Notes: generated from the letters alone by a model not told the origin. DNA of 33,982 nucleotides from Polysphondylium violaceum (GCA_000277445.1 AJWJ01000244.1:1-33982), one strand, 5' to 3'; shown: positions 20,100 to 28,889, numbered from the stretch's first letter. Numbers and translations: made by a program.

Positions 20100-20760
20100 T
20101 AAAGACTATTACTGTAGAATCTACCGTGCCATCAAGAAAATATTCTCTTCTGTTAAAGAAGGTTCCGTAGAGGAAAGTGGTCCAGCCAGTGATGTTCGCA
20201 CCCTCTGTTAATGGTATTACCTTGGATGGGGGGCAGAAGTAGAGAGTCAAACTCTTACCAAATCTATGCGTGTCCCTAATCCCTCTGTTGCTCCTATTCC
20301 TGCCGCGGTTGAATTTCCGATATTGAAAGTAGATGAAAGAGTAGATTTAGAGCTTCTGCTCCCAGATAGAGAGGTCTCAAAAGCTAGAACGATTGATAGT
20401 ACTCCTATCTTTTCTGATAAATCTGTTTACAGCGTTTCAAATAAGTCTGATTCTTTTATTATCATTCTTGCTGTTTCAACTTTTGTTTCATCCGAGTTTA
20501 AAGTTAAAAGTAGTATCCAATCTAAGTCTAGTATTCACATCCAGTGAAGCCGCAAGGTAGTAATGTTAGTGCGGTAGAGTCTCAGGTACCCAGAGCTCCT
20601 TTGGTTACTCCATTTCCCAAAGAGGATTCTTCCAATGGTTGAAATGATTATGATGAATCGAGTTCTATTGTGGTAGTGATCTTGTATTTGATGTCCCAAA
20701 TGTTGTTGATTGTGTAGGTGGATTTGATTCTGACGAAGAATTGTGTCCAAATAATAATAT
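20100..20760 (-). mobile_element. retroelement gag-like fossil near tRNA-Leu
   Basis: Minus-strand translation here is unlike the surrounding AT-rich noise. It reads as a charged, Ser/Thr-rich region followed by an N-terminal Gag-like segment: a G-x-N-x-x-x-W pattern (EGANITGWTTFLYG) and a YFLDGT end, as in gag proteins of LTR retrotransposons. It is a fragment, broken in several places, with no pol region, integrase or terminal repeats visible to me. The base composition is higher in G+C than the flanks. Dictyostelids carry several retrotransposons that integrate near tRNA genes (TRE elements, DGLT-A and Skipper types), and this remnant lies about 0.4-1 kb downstream of a tRNA gene. The family is not certain. 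It looks old. Confidence 0.45.
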
Positions 20761-21104
20761 AGTAGACTGCTAATGATAACATCTTTTCATAGCTGTTCCA
20801 AACATTCTTGTTTCCCATCTCTAAAAATTGAGAAAAATGTATTATTAACCCACAAAACTATTACTCTCACTGTTTAAATTTTCTTTTATTGACATCTAAT
20901 CGATGATTTAATTGAGGAAGGCCTTTCATTTGAAAACAACATTTCAGACTCCAGAAATTTGAATCTAAACTCTAAACACAGGATTTAAACCTAAACTAAT
21001 TACAAATAGAATTGATATCTTCCTTTTTTTAAAATTTTATTTTATTTATTATGATTCTCTTCCAAAATAGAGTAGTAATGATTCATTGATTTTTTCATTA
21101 ATAG
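20761..21104. other. intergenic, no gene seen
   Basis: This A+T-rich sequence sits between the retroelement fossil and the HssA-like relic. It may include eroded flank of the element. I find nothing to name. Confidence 0.4.
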
Positions 21105-21153
21105 ATAACTAGAGTGATAACCAGAGTTATCACCACCTAAAACATACCATACA
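21105..21153 (-). pseudogene. relic of an HssA/B-like gene tail
   Basis: Minus-strand sequence reads WYVLGGDNSGYHSSY, closely matching WGGVLGGSSGSHSGCY at the end of the HssA/B-like gene at 28966. At the DNA level the CACCACCTAAAAC block is identical in both places. Nothing upstream of this tail is recognisable, so it is a short remnant of a lost copy of this highly duplicated dictyostelid family. Confidence 0.55.
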
Positions 21154-21403
21154 GTCATGATTAATTAGTTTTTATTTTGGACAACAAGATAATTTGATAA
21201 TTTTATGAATTTAATTCATTATACAAATATTTAAATTGTTCTACTACAAACTATAAGGGTGATCATCGAATACTCTATAAATCATAAAAGATTTTAACTT
21301 TAAAAAAATATGTATCTCTAAATGAAAGATCCAATATGGTTTTTTAAATGAAAAAAATATAAAATAATATTAAACTATTTGTAATTTATTATGTGAATTT
21401 TAT

Positions 21404-23497
21404 CTATGGGAGTTTAATAAATTTATTAAAAATAGAAGCAGATGTCTTTGAAACATAGCTGAAAACACTGAATTTGGTAGAGGGTGGTTCTTTTTCATTG
21501 AGGAATTCAATAATTTCCAAACAAGTATTATCAACAGCCAATTTATAAATACCTTCATAATCAGGCTTAGAATGACATTGACTGGCAAATGAATAGAATA
21601 GTTTAATAGTTTTAATATTTCCACATTTACCCAAAGAGTTAATCAAACCTTCTGATGGAGTTTTCCAAGATTGATCGGCACCAGACAACATATATTCTAC
21701 ACAATCAAGGTTATGATTGGCAATGAATGAATATAAAGCATACTCGGTATTGAAATTGATCTTTTTTTTGATTAAATAATCTAATTGAACTGTGGATCTT
21801 ATGTTTTTGATAGCTGGTGGGGAGATTTCAATAATAGATCCCTTTTTAACGAGGAAATCAAGGAAATCGGTATTAGATAAAGTAAAGGCAACATCAAGGA
21901 ATGGAGTGTAATCAGAAATGCTTTCAGAATTCATAACGAGTTGAATCAAACAACCCAGGATAATTGGACGTTCATTGGCAATGGATCTCATCATTAAATC
22001 ACGAACAAAAGCGGCATCAGCAGTTTTAGCAATTGGATATTGGGTGAAAAGATGGTGTAATACATCAACGGCACTCTCTGGAAAAGAATATTTTGTCCAA
22101 GACATTGATTCCATTTCATCACAAATTGGCATAGCTTTTAATTCTATGAGTAATCTAAGGACACCAAAGTTTTGACATTCCAAAGCTCTTTGGACCAAAG
22201 AAACAGAGATATCATTATCATTAACTAAGAGTCTATCATTTGACATCACATAGTTGCTATTGTTTAAAATGATCTTGTACATATTTTTAGATAAGGCACC
22301 AGCAGCTTGAACAACACAACCATGGGTAACTTTGAGACCTCCATTGATGGCACTTTCACTGTTCGAGAGTTTTAAGAATTTCTTGAATCTATTGCTACTA
22401 GAGAGGGCTTTGACTTGACTATAAGAGTAGATTGAATAGTCAAACTTGGAATTACCATTTAAAATGTTAAAGACTGGAAGGGAACCCTTTGAAAAGGCAA
22501 GCTTGGTTAACTTGTTTACAAAATCTTGATCTTTGTTTTGGATCAACTTGAAGAGGAATTCAACAGAAATCAATTGATCTTGTTGTATGGCGTACTCCAA
22601 CATTTGCTTCAAGTCGGCTTCTGAAATTTGTGGGTGATAGTTTGTGAAAATATATTTTAAAACTTTCCCATTATAATAGGACTCTTTAATTTGTTCATTA
22701 CTTGGTTTCAAGTCTTTGTTTTGGTGCTTTCTCTTGAGGTGTTTGAGAACCATTTTGAACATTTTAATATTACCAAATTTGATGGCAATTAATAAAGGAT
22801 CAAAGGAGGTTACTTTTGGAGCTCCACTTGGAGATTCTGGAGAGTAAAAGATGGTGGTATCAAATTGGCCATTGTTTAATAGAAATTGAGCAATATTTAA
22901 ATGATTGTTTTGAATGGCTGTGGTGATGGCTTTAAGTGAATACATATTCGAATGTTGGACCAAGAGTCTTGAAAGTTCAAAGTTGTTGTTCTTAACAGCT
23001 ACTTCTAATGATTTGGATGGATGTTTTGGATATGGAAAACCATTATTAATTAAAAATCGAACAGCAAATAAATTGTCATGTTCGATGGCTTTTTCAATAC
23101 AGTTGACATTGTAGACTTTGTCAATTTTGGTTTGGTCAAAGTCTTCTTTGGAATAATATCCATGTAATTTTTCAAACAATTGGTGGAAAAGAGCTTCTTC
23201 TTTAATTTTGAAAATTAAAAATGCAGAATCTTTGCTCGTGACAATGATATCATCATTTTTGGCCAATTTTTCTTTTAAAAGGGTCCATTGGCTATTTTCA
23301 ATCATCCAACCCAAAGATACTTGATCATATTTAACGGAACGGAATGTTTTTACTTGACTAAAAATTAAATCTTTTAAATAGTTATTATCAAAAACTGATT
23401 TATATAAAGTATCCATATTTGTGGTACAGGAGTATTGTTGAAAAAAAACAAATGAAAAAATTGAAAAAAAAAACAATGATTTTATAACTAAACCCAT
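21404..23497 (-). CDS. ankyrin-repeat-like protein
   Basis: A single exon encodes 697 aa, or 670 aa from the second Met. From about residue 130 onward it is a chain of roughly 33-aa helical units with ankyrin character: CIEKAIEHDNLFAVRFLINNG, then LEVAVKNNNFELSRLLVQHS, then ITTAIQNNHLNIAQFLLNNG and others up to YKLAVDNTCLEIIEFL. Dictyostelium has a large family of such divergent ankyrin proteins that begin MDxLYKSVFxNNYLxxxIF, which is exactly the sequence from Met28 (nt 23416). The 27 residues upstream are hydrophobic, signal-peptide-like (KSLFFFSIFSFVFF) and unlike the family. The true start is therefore uncertain; translation from Met28 would make a soluble cytosolic protein. Function unknown; ankyrin folds bind other proteins. 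Confidence 0.85.
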   Translation of the reverse strand: MGLVIKSLFFFSIFSFVFFQQYSCTTNMDTLYKSVFDNNYLKDLIFSQVKTFRSVKYDQVSLGWMIENSQWTLLKEKLAKNDDIIVTSKDSAFLIFKIKEEALFHQLFEKLHGYYSKEDFDQTKIDKVYNVNCIEKAIEHDNLFAVRFLINNGFPYPKHPSKSLEVAVKNNNFELSRLLVQHSNMYSLKAITTAIQNNHLNIAQFLLNNGQFDTTIFYSPESPSGAPKVTSFDPLLIAIKFGNIKMFKMVLKHLKRKHQNKDLKPSNEQIKESYYNGKVLKYIFTNYHPQISEADLKQMLEYAIQQDQLISVEFLFKLIQNKDQDFVNKLTKLAFSKGSLPVFNILNGNSKFDYSIYSYSQVKALSSSNRFKKFLKLSNSESAINGGLKVTHGCVVQAAGALSKNMYKIILNNSNYVMSNDRLLVNDNDISVSLVQRALECQNFGVLRLLIELKAMPICDEMESMSWTKYSFPESAVDVLHHLFTQYPIAKTADAAFVRDLMMRSIANERPIILGCLIQLVMNSESISDYTPFLDVAFTLSNTDFLDFLVKKGSIIEISPPAIKNIRSTVQLDYLIKKKINFNTEYALYSFIANHNLDCVEYMLSGADQSWKTPSEGLINSLGKCGNIKTIKLFYSFASQCHSKPDYEGIYKLAVDNTCLEIIEFLNEKEPPSTKFSVFSYVSKTSASIFNKFIKLP

Positions 23498-24050
23498 TCA
23501 ATCTTTTAAATTTTTTTGTTATTTTTATTTTTTTTATGTTAGAACCAAAACCTTGGGTGGGTGGTGCTTGCTATCATTTTTGCCCAAAACCATCAATATT
23601 TCTGTGACGTGCCATTTTTTGAAAAGTCAGAAAACGATGAAATTCACGAAAAAAATTCAAAAAATTCAAAAAATTCAATTTTTCAACCTGGTTAATTACT
23701 TTTGGTGATGGTTATGAAGCTTTTTGTTACGTCATATGACTTTATCCACCTTAAAATTTAAAAGAATCTTGAAAATGGGTTTGTACAATACGCATGGGTT
23801 TGTACAATTTTACAATTAGATTTCATGTTTTTTTGGGTTTCAAGGAAGCGATGTTCAAGGATGATCACGATTACTACTAAAATTTTAGGTCCATAACTTT
23901 AGAAATCATAACTTTGGACATTAAAAAATAGAATGCCAATTTTAAAATTACCCCACATAAATGAAAAAAAAAAAGATTAAAAAAAAAAAAAAGAATATTT
24001 TTTTTAAAATATTTTGTAATCATTGTATTTGTGTAATAAATAGAATAAAA
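23498..24050. other. intergenic, short repeats, no gene seen
   Basis: This 553 bp region has a triplicated AAAAAATTC unit at about 23650-23680, and the 15-bp sequence ATGGGTTTGTACAAT repeated at about 23775 and 23794. An A-rich leader (23960-24000) precedes the ABM gene. Nothing else is seen. Confidence 0.5.
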
Positions 24051-24335
24051 ATGCTCCACGTAATAGCAACGGTTGTAGCTAAAAAAGAATCAATAGAAAA
24101 GGTAAAAGAGATTATTGAAGGCATGATCGAACCAACCCGAGCAGAAAAAGGATGTGTTCAATATGATTTACTTCAATCTGATGAAAACTCTGCTGTGTTT
24201 GTGTTGGTGGAGAGATGGGAGACTAGTCAAGACCTTGATGCCCATAAATCGACCCCTAGATTCGCACAAATGATAAATCAACTCACCCCTATTCATGAAT
24301 CATTAGATATTAAATTATTACATAAAGTAAAATAA
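24051..24335 (+). CDS. ABM (antibiotic biosynthesis monooxygenase) domain protein
   Basis: This gene encodes 94 aa starting at the Met in AAAATGCTCCACGTAATAGC. In-frame ATGs further upstream lie in an A-rich leader that would encode poly-Lys and are rejected. MLHVIATVVAKKESIEKVKE, then PTRAEKGCVQYDLLQS, then VFVLVERWETSQDLDAHKST and INQLTP cover the full ABM domain (a dimeric alpha+beta barrel, usual length 90-105). Family members include quinol monooxygenase YgiN and autoinducer-processing LsrG; many remain of unknown role. Likely a small cytosolic enzyme or signal-turnover protein. It is unrelated in sequence to the two Dabb genes, though the fold superfamily is shared. Confidence 0.9.
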   Translation: MLHVIATVVAKKESIEKVKEIIEGMIEPTRAEKGCVQYDLLQSDENSAVFVLVERWETSQDLDAHKSTPRFAQMINQLTPIHESLDIKLLHKVK

Positions 24336-24637
24336 TAATAATAAATAGATTAGTGTGTTGTACTTGAATCACTTGCTTTATCATTAATTTTCAATATCTA
24401 AATTAATATGTTTATATTAAAAACTTAAAATATTAAAACACTTTAATTTAGACAAGATGACTCATCTCGCACATTTGCAAGAAAAAACATCATTGAATAT
24501 GCATATATGGTATGGATTTTTTTTCCTTCCCACCCTCAAACTTATTTTTTCAAAATTTTAAAAATTTACGATTTTCTCTTTTTTTTAAATATAAATATCA
24601 ACCATGCGATGAAAGATTATTATTATTACGATAAAAT
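24336..24637. other. intergenic, no gene seen
   Basis: This 302 bp holds the 3' end of the ABM gene and the leader of the AIG1-like gene. ATGCGATGA at 24604 is a two-codon upstream frame and is of doubtful meaning. T runs occur around 24515-24590. Confidence 0.45.
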
Positions 24638-25620
24638 ATGTTATATAGAGAAACAATTACATTACTATTAATTGGCAAAACAGGTAAGTATCAATCTTTA
24701 ATATTTATCAATCTTTTCGTTTATTATATTAATGCACCACAATGGATATTATAGGAAATGGAAAATCTACTTTAGCCAATATTATATCACAGTCAAATGA
24801 TTTTAAAGAGGGCGAATTTATGGTGTCTGAAACAAAGGATCACTTAAAGAGAGAATATATCATTGATGGCATTCGATATATTATCGTTGACACTTGTGGT
24901 ATTGGAGACACTGAGCTAACAATGCAACAAGTACTATACAAAATTGCAGAGGCATGCTATACTGTTCGAGACGGATTGAACCAAGTGCTCTTTGTCACAT
25001 CCCAGCGTTTTACTAAAGAGGAACAACTCGCTTACAACATTCTCACTGGTGTTATATTTAATCCAGAGATTGTCAACTATACCACTGTTGTCAGAACAAA
25101 TTTTCCCGGCTTTAGAGTCAATGAGAAATGTGTTCAAGACACGACACTCATTGCAAAAGAAACCCCTGATCTTGCCAAAATGATTGAAAGTTGCAATAAG
25201 GTCATCCATGTCAATAATCTCACCGCTGAAGAGGAACCATCTCTGCAATCAAGACAAGATTCTAGATTGAAGCTCATCACTCATCTTGCTTCATGTAAAA
25301 CTGTATACAAGCCAAAGGAACTTGACCAACTCAATGAAAAGATTGCTGGATATATGACCGATGCCCAGAAAGCAGAAATGGAAATTCAAAAATTAATGAT
25401 GGAAATTCAAGACATAAGAAATCAAGGCCAAGCAGACAAAGAAAGATTGTCTGCAGAAATTAAAGAATATCAAAATCAATTGGTTAAATCTCAACAAGAA
25501 ATTGCCCGAGTTACTCGTCAACAGATTGAATCCAAGGATCCTTCAATTTGGAGCATCTTGCTAAGTGCATTTGCTGTTGGTGCAAGAAAATTTGCTGAAA
25601 CTAAATGTTCAATTCAATAA
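24638..25620 (+). CDS. AIG1/GIMAP-like GTPase (single domain)
   Basis: Two exons (24638-24683, 24755-25620) give 303 aa; the intron lies inside the P-loop, phase 1 in the first G after GKT. The spliced P-loop is G13KTGNGKST21. G3 is DTCG (61-64). The conserved box TSQRFTKEEQLAYNIL (97-112) and the RTNFPGFR block (129-136) follow, then IHVNNL (166-171), typical of the AIG1/GIMAP class within the septin-TOC/GIMAP GTPases. Residues about 205-275 are a coiled coil, and the last 25 residues (from DPSIWSILLSAF) form a hydrophobic/amphipathic helix that might touch membranes. GIMAPs dimerise on GTP and act in cell survival and membrane traffic in vertebrates; plant AIG1 is defence-related. Function in amoebae is unknown. 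It is the first of three related genes in this cluster. Confidence 0.88.
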
Positions 25621-25789
25621 ATGTATATATTATTTAAATACCATTTGTCTTTATTTTTATTATTATTTTATTAATAATTAATTAAACTATCTTTATTGAA
25701 ATGATAATATGATCAGGATTAAATTCAAACCTGATCTTCTTAGATTTTCAAACTAAATTATAAAAGTAATTTAAAATCGAAATATTTTA

Positions 25790-26857
25790 TCACTTATAGC
25801 AAGAAATTTTAAATAATTCTTCAGTTTGGTAATTTGCAACATTTTTATCTAGTGTTTTTAAAAAACCATTACCTACACTATAGATTGTCCAAAGATTTGA
25901 TTCCCTTTGGTGAAGGTGAAATGGACAGCCATTGAAGTCTGTCGGTAAAAAAGTCCTCATAATTGTATCGTTTGGAGGATCTCCACTTGATAGAAACCCA
26001 CCAATTTTTGGTAAAATAGCCACAACTATTACCTCTTTGGAATCCACATTTGTATGGTTCGGAGCATCTACACTTGATAGAAACCCACCAATTTTTGGTA
26101 CAATATCCACAACTATTACCTCTTTAGAATTCACAATTTCACGTGTTTTTAAATAGATCCTGAAAATTGAGGACTCACTAACCCATTTCTGGAGAAATAA
26201 ACCTTGTTTTCCTATAGTAATAAAATCGTTCGACTCCGATTGAATCGTTACATTTGTAAATGAACTTGACCAAGAAATGCCCCTCAAAAATGAATTTTTA
26301 ATTCTATTGTCTTCTAAGATATTCTGTGGATCTGTGGAGTCATTTTTCATGAATTTGATAATTGATTCTTGTTTTGATCCATTTTTTTTGAAGATTTGGG
26401 GGCTGATAATTTGGGGGGAGTTTATATTAAAAACTACTAATTTATAATTTGAGTATGGCTTTAATAAGTCCAAATCCTCAAGTCCTACACTATAATGATT
26501 GTCCACTAGTAAAAGAAAGACAATCATATTCTGGGCTTCCTCTGTAAATCTATTAATTAACATACTGCATAATCTAGTATGATCATTTGTAAACTTTTTT
26601 ATAACAAAAATGAATTTACAATCACTAGTAAAACTTGTATTAACAAAATAATCATCCCTAATCCCTTCAATGTCTAAAAGTATTGGATTTTCATCTTCAT
26701 GTATTATGTTTTTAAACAGTAAGGTTTGTATTTCATCTGAAACGGGGTCTGATAATTATGAAAATGAATAATTGTTTTTTGGAAAAACTTATAAAATATG
26801 TAATATTTTTTTACCTGCATTTATAAAGAGGACATTTCTTTTTCTATTATCTGTCAT
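25790..26857 (-). CDS. AIG1-like pseudo-GTPase
   Basis: Two exons (26857-26815, 26748-25790) with a 66 bp phase-1 intron give 333 aa. Residues 8-100 line up with the AIG1 GTPases next door: NVLFINAD at the P-loop strand, LLDIEG (G3 DxxG, 40-43), FIFVIKKFTNDHTRLCSMLI matching the FT-x-E-x-x-x-x-x-x-IL box, and a hydrophobic strand VFLLLVDN where others have VVRTNF. The P-loop residues are all replaced (IxxxxVSD for GxxxxGKS), and the stretch between P-loop and G3 is about 20 residues shorter. So no nucleotide binding by the usual mode is expected. Residues 101-333 are not recognisable; they include a 29-aa tandem duplication (nt 25963-26136). The gene is divergent from the tandem GTPase gene 195 bp away. 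Confidence 0.75.
25963..26136 (-). repeat. 87-bp tandem duplication, two copies
   Basis: Two copies of an 87 bp unit stand head to tail (25963-26049 and 26050-26136), differing at only a modest number of bases; CTTGATAGAAACCCACCAAT occurs at 25986 and 26073. The unit is 29 codons, so the frame is kept and the protein repeats KEVIVV-x-I-x-PKIGGFLSS. The high similarity points to a recent duplication. Confidence 0.9.
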
Positions 26858-27052
26858 AGTCAAATTAAATTAAACATAAGTTAATTTAGAAAATAAATAG
26901 ATTTCTATTTATCAATAAATTTTAATTTCGGATTTTTTTTTAAAAACTTAAAACTTTTAAGTTTCAGTAATAATTTTTTAAAACAATTTCTTATTTTTTT
27001 TATATAAAAACAACAACAACAAAAACAACTTATAAAATTAATATTTTTTAAA
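26858..27052. promoter_or_regulatory. shared upstream region, pseudo-GTPase and tandem GTPase
   Basis: Only 195 bp separate two divergent start codons. The sequence is nearly all A and T, with a T run then a CAACAACAACAA leader just before the right-hand start. A TATAAAA sequence at about 27001-27007 could serve the rightward gene. A bidirectional promoter is inferred from spacing only. Confidence 0.45.
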
Positions 27053-28689
27053 ATGAAAATAGATACAATTGTGGTTGGTAGAACTGGTATGTTTTCAACT
27101 TCTATTTTATATTAGTATAATAAAATAATAACTTTTACAAAAGGTGCAGGAAAGAGTACTTTGTGCAATGTTTTAATGGATAACAACTATTTTGAGGTAG
27201 GTCATGGATTATCATCTACAACAAAAAGTTTTGATGAAAAATGCGTAGAATATCAAGGTACAGTTTTCAATTTTATTGATACTCCTAGTTTGTTTAACTA
27301 TCACATTTTGAACAATCGTTTGGAAATAACAATAGATCATGTCATTTTATTAATGAATGAGTTTAGAGTTCAAGAAAGAAATATATTTCTAGCTTTGGAA
27401 AAAATACAATCCTCTATTACTTTAATAATTAATGATTTTAAACATGCAGGGGATGAAAAATTGTGTGCTCAAAAAACTGAATCGTTGTTTAGTAAATATC
27501 CAGCTTTAAGAAAATGTAGAAACATACTTTATATTGGTAACCTTTCAAGCAACTCTGATAATTCATTGGTCAGAACTAAAATATTGGAGCATTTGAGAGG
27601 TCCAAAAAGGTCTGTATTCTTTGATCCGTCTTTTTCCCCTTCAGTTGTTCAAGAAAATGAAACATGGATTCAAATTAATGATATAATTCAGGATAATTAC
27701 CGTTTGGAGCAAGAAATATTCTTTAAAAGGGAAACAAAAAAATTATTTAATTGGAGACCTCAGATTGACTCCATAGAAAATGAAAAGATAATCCTTCTAG
27801 TTGGGCGTACCGGTAAGATTTTAATTAAAAAAGAATCGAATGAAAATTCTATAATACTAATAGATAAATAGGGTCTGGTAAATCAACATTGGCAAACATA
27901 ATAACACAAGGTAATCAATTTGAAGAATCTGGCTCTTTAAAATACGAAAACCAATTTCAAAATACTTTATGGTCTTTTAACAAAAAAACTTATCTTGTAA
28001 TCGAGACACCAGGAATTGGAGATGGAGATATGAAAATAAGAGATCTCTTGTCTACAATCTCTGAAATTTGTTATAAACTAAAAAATGGAATAGCCCATAT
28101 CTTTTATCTATCAAATGGACGATTTACAACTGAAGATCAAATTTGCTTTAAAATATTAACTGAAGTTATATTTAATAATGAAAATGCTAATCTCATCTCT
28201 TTGGTTAGAACTAATTTCCCTGGATTTAGAAATTTCGACAAATGTAAAATAGATACAGATCTTATACAAGAAGAGATTTCATTCTTGGATAAAAAAAAAC
28301 TTGGATACTTTAGAAACAAGGTTATTCATATCAATAATCTTAATCAAGATGAAGAGCCATCAATGAAATCAAGAAAGGATTCTAGAGAAAAGATTCTAAC
28401 TCTTATAAGTTGTTTTCAAGATCAAAACTCTAACCCAAAAGTTCTGAATGAATTTCTCGATAAAATAGAAATCTTTGGTGATTTAAAAATCAAACTAAAA
28501 GATTCATCTTGGAACTCTAAGATACTCAAAAATCAATTAGGAATTGAAGATTTAAATTTAGAAATTCAAAAAAATTTGTCAAAAATCCTTGCAAATGATA
28601 TCAAAGATAAAAACAAACCACTTTGGAAAATTATTCTTAATTTTTTTAATGAATTAGTTGAGAATTATCCATTTTTGAGTAAAATTTAA
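27053..28689 (+). CDS. tandem AIG1/GIMAP-like double GTPase
   Basis: Three exons (27053-27086, 27144-27812, 27872-28689) total 1521 bp, 506 aa. Domain 1 (about 3-130): P-loop G9RTGAGKST17, then FIDTPS where the G3 Gly is Ser (57-60), then LLMNEFRVQERNIFLAL. Residues about 131-225 form a linker. Domain 2 (226-430): P-loop G232RTGSGKST240, ETPG where the G3 Asp is Glu (279-282), SNGRFTTEDQICFKIL, RTNFPGFR and IHINNL, closely similar to the GTPase encoded at 24638. It ends with a Trp-containing amphipathic helix (PLWKIILNFFNEL). Both introns lie in the two P-loops at the same codon and phase. Multi-domain GIMAPs exist (human GIMAP8 has three). Membrane scaffold or self-regulating dimer roles are possible, but the function is unknown. 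The frame is open throughout once the introns are removed. Confidence 0.85.
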
Positions 28690-28805
28690 CCTTTTTTCTC
28701 TCAGTATGCACAGATTTAATAAATTTTATTTTAACTATTCTACTTATACTACGATATCATCATAGGTATTCAACTTGTTTTGACTATAATTTTCTCGTAC
28801 TAACA

Positions 28806-28889
28806 ATGGATATGGAATACTTTTACTTGTGGGATTATATTAAATCACCTGTAAACAATGAGAACCCAATTCACAGATGGTTTAATTAA
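28806..28889 (+). other. 27-codon open frame, possible gene relic
   Basis: The translation MDMEYFYLWDYIKSPVNNEN followed by PIHRWFN looks more protein-like than the usual chance frames in this AT-rich DNA, and the frame stays open about 20 codons upstream of the Met. It is too short to name, and no splice partner is evident. It may be a leftover of a lost gene. Confidence 0.2.

Noticed and set aside
20266-20547. 93-aa open frame on the plus strand
   Set aside because: It is the antisense of the minus-strand gag-like remnant. The minus-strand translations carry the retroelement-like pattern and the plus-strand one has no match, so it is a shadow.
23640-23810. Short direct repeats considered as a CRISPR-like array or transposon end
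   Set aside because: Units are 9-15 bp, few in number, unevenly spaced and A/T-biased; they are simple slippage repeats.
10438-24335. Dabb genes and the ABM gene as one duplicated family
   Set aside because: They share the dimeric alpha+beta barrel fold class, but the sequences do not align and the ABM gene has no intron.
24604-24612. Upstream ATG-CGA-TGA mini frame before the AIG1-like gene
   Set aside because: Two codons only; such chance frames are frequent in leaders, and nothing shows that it is translated.
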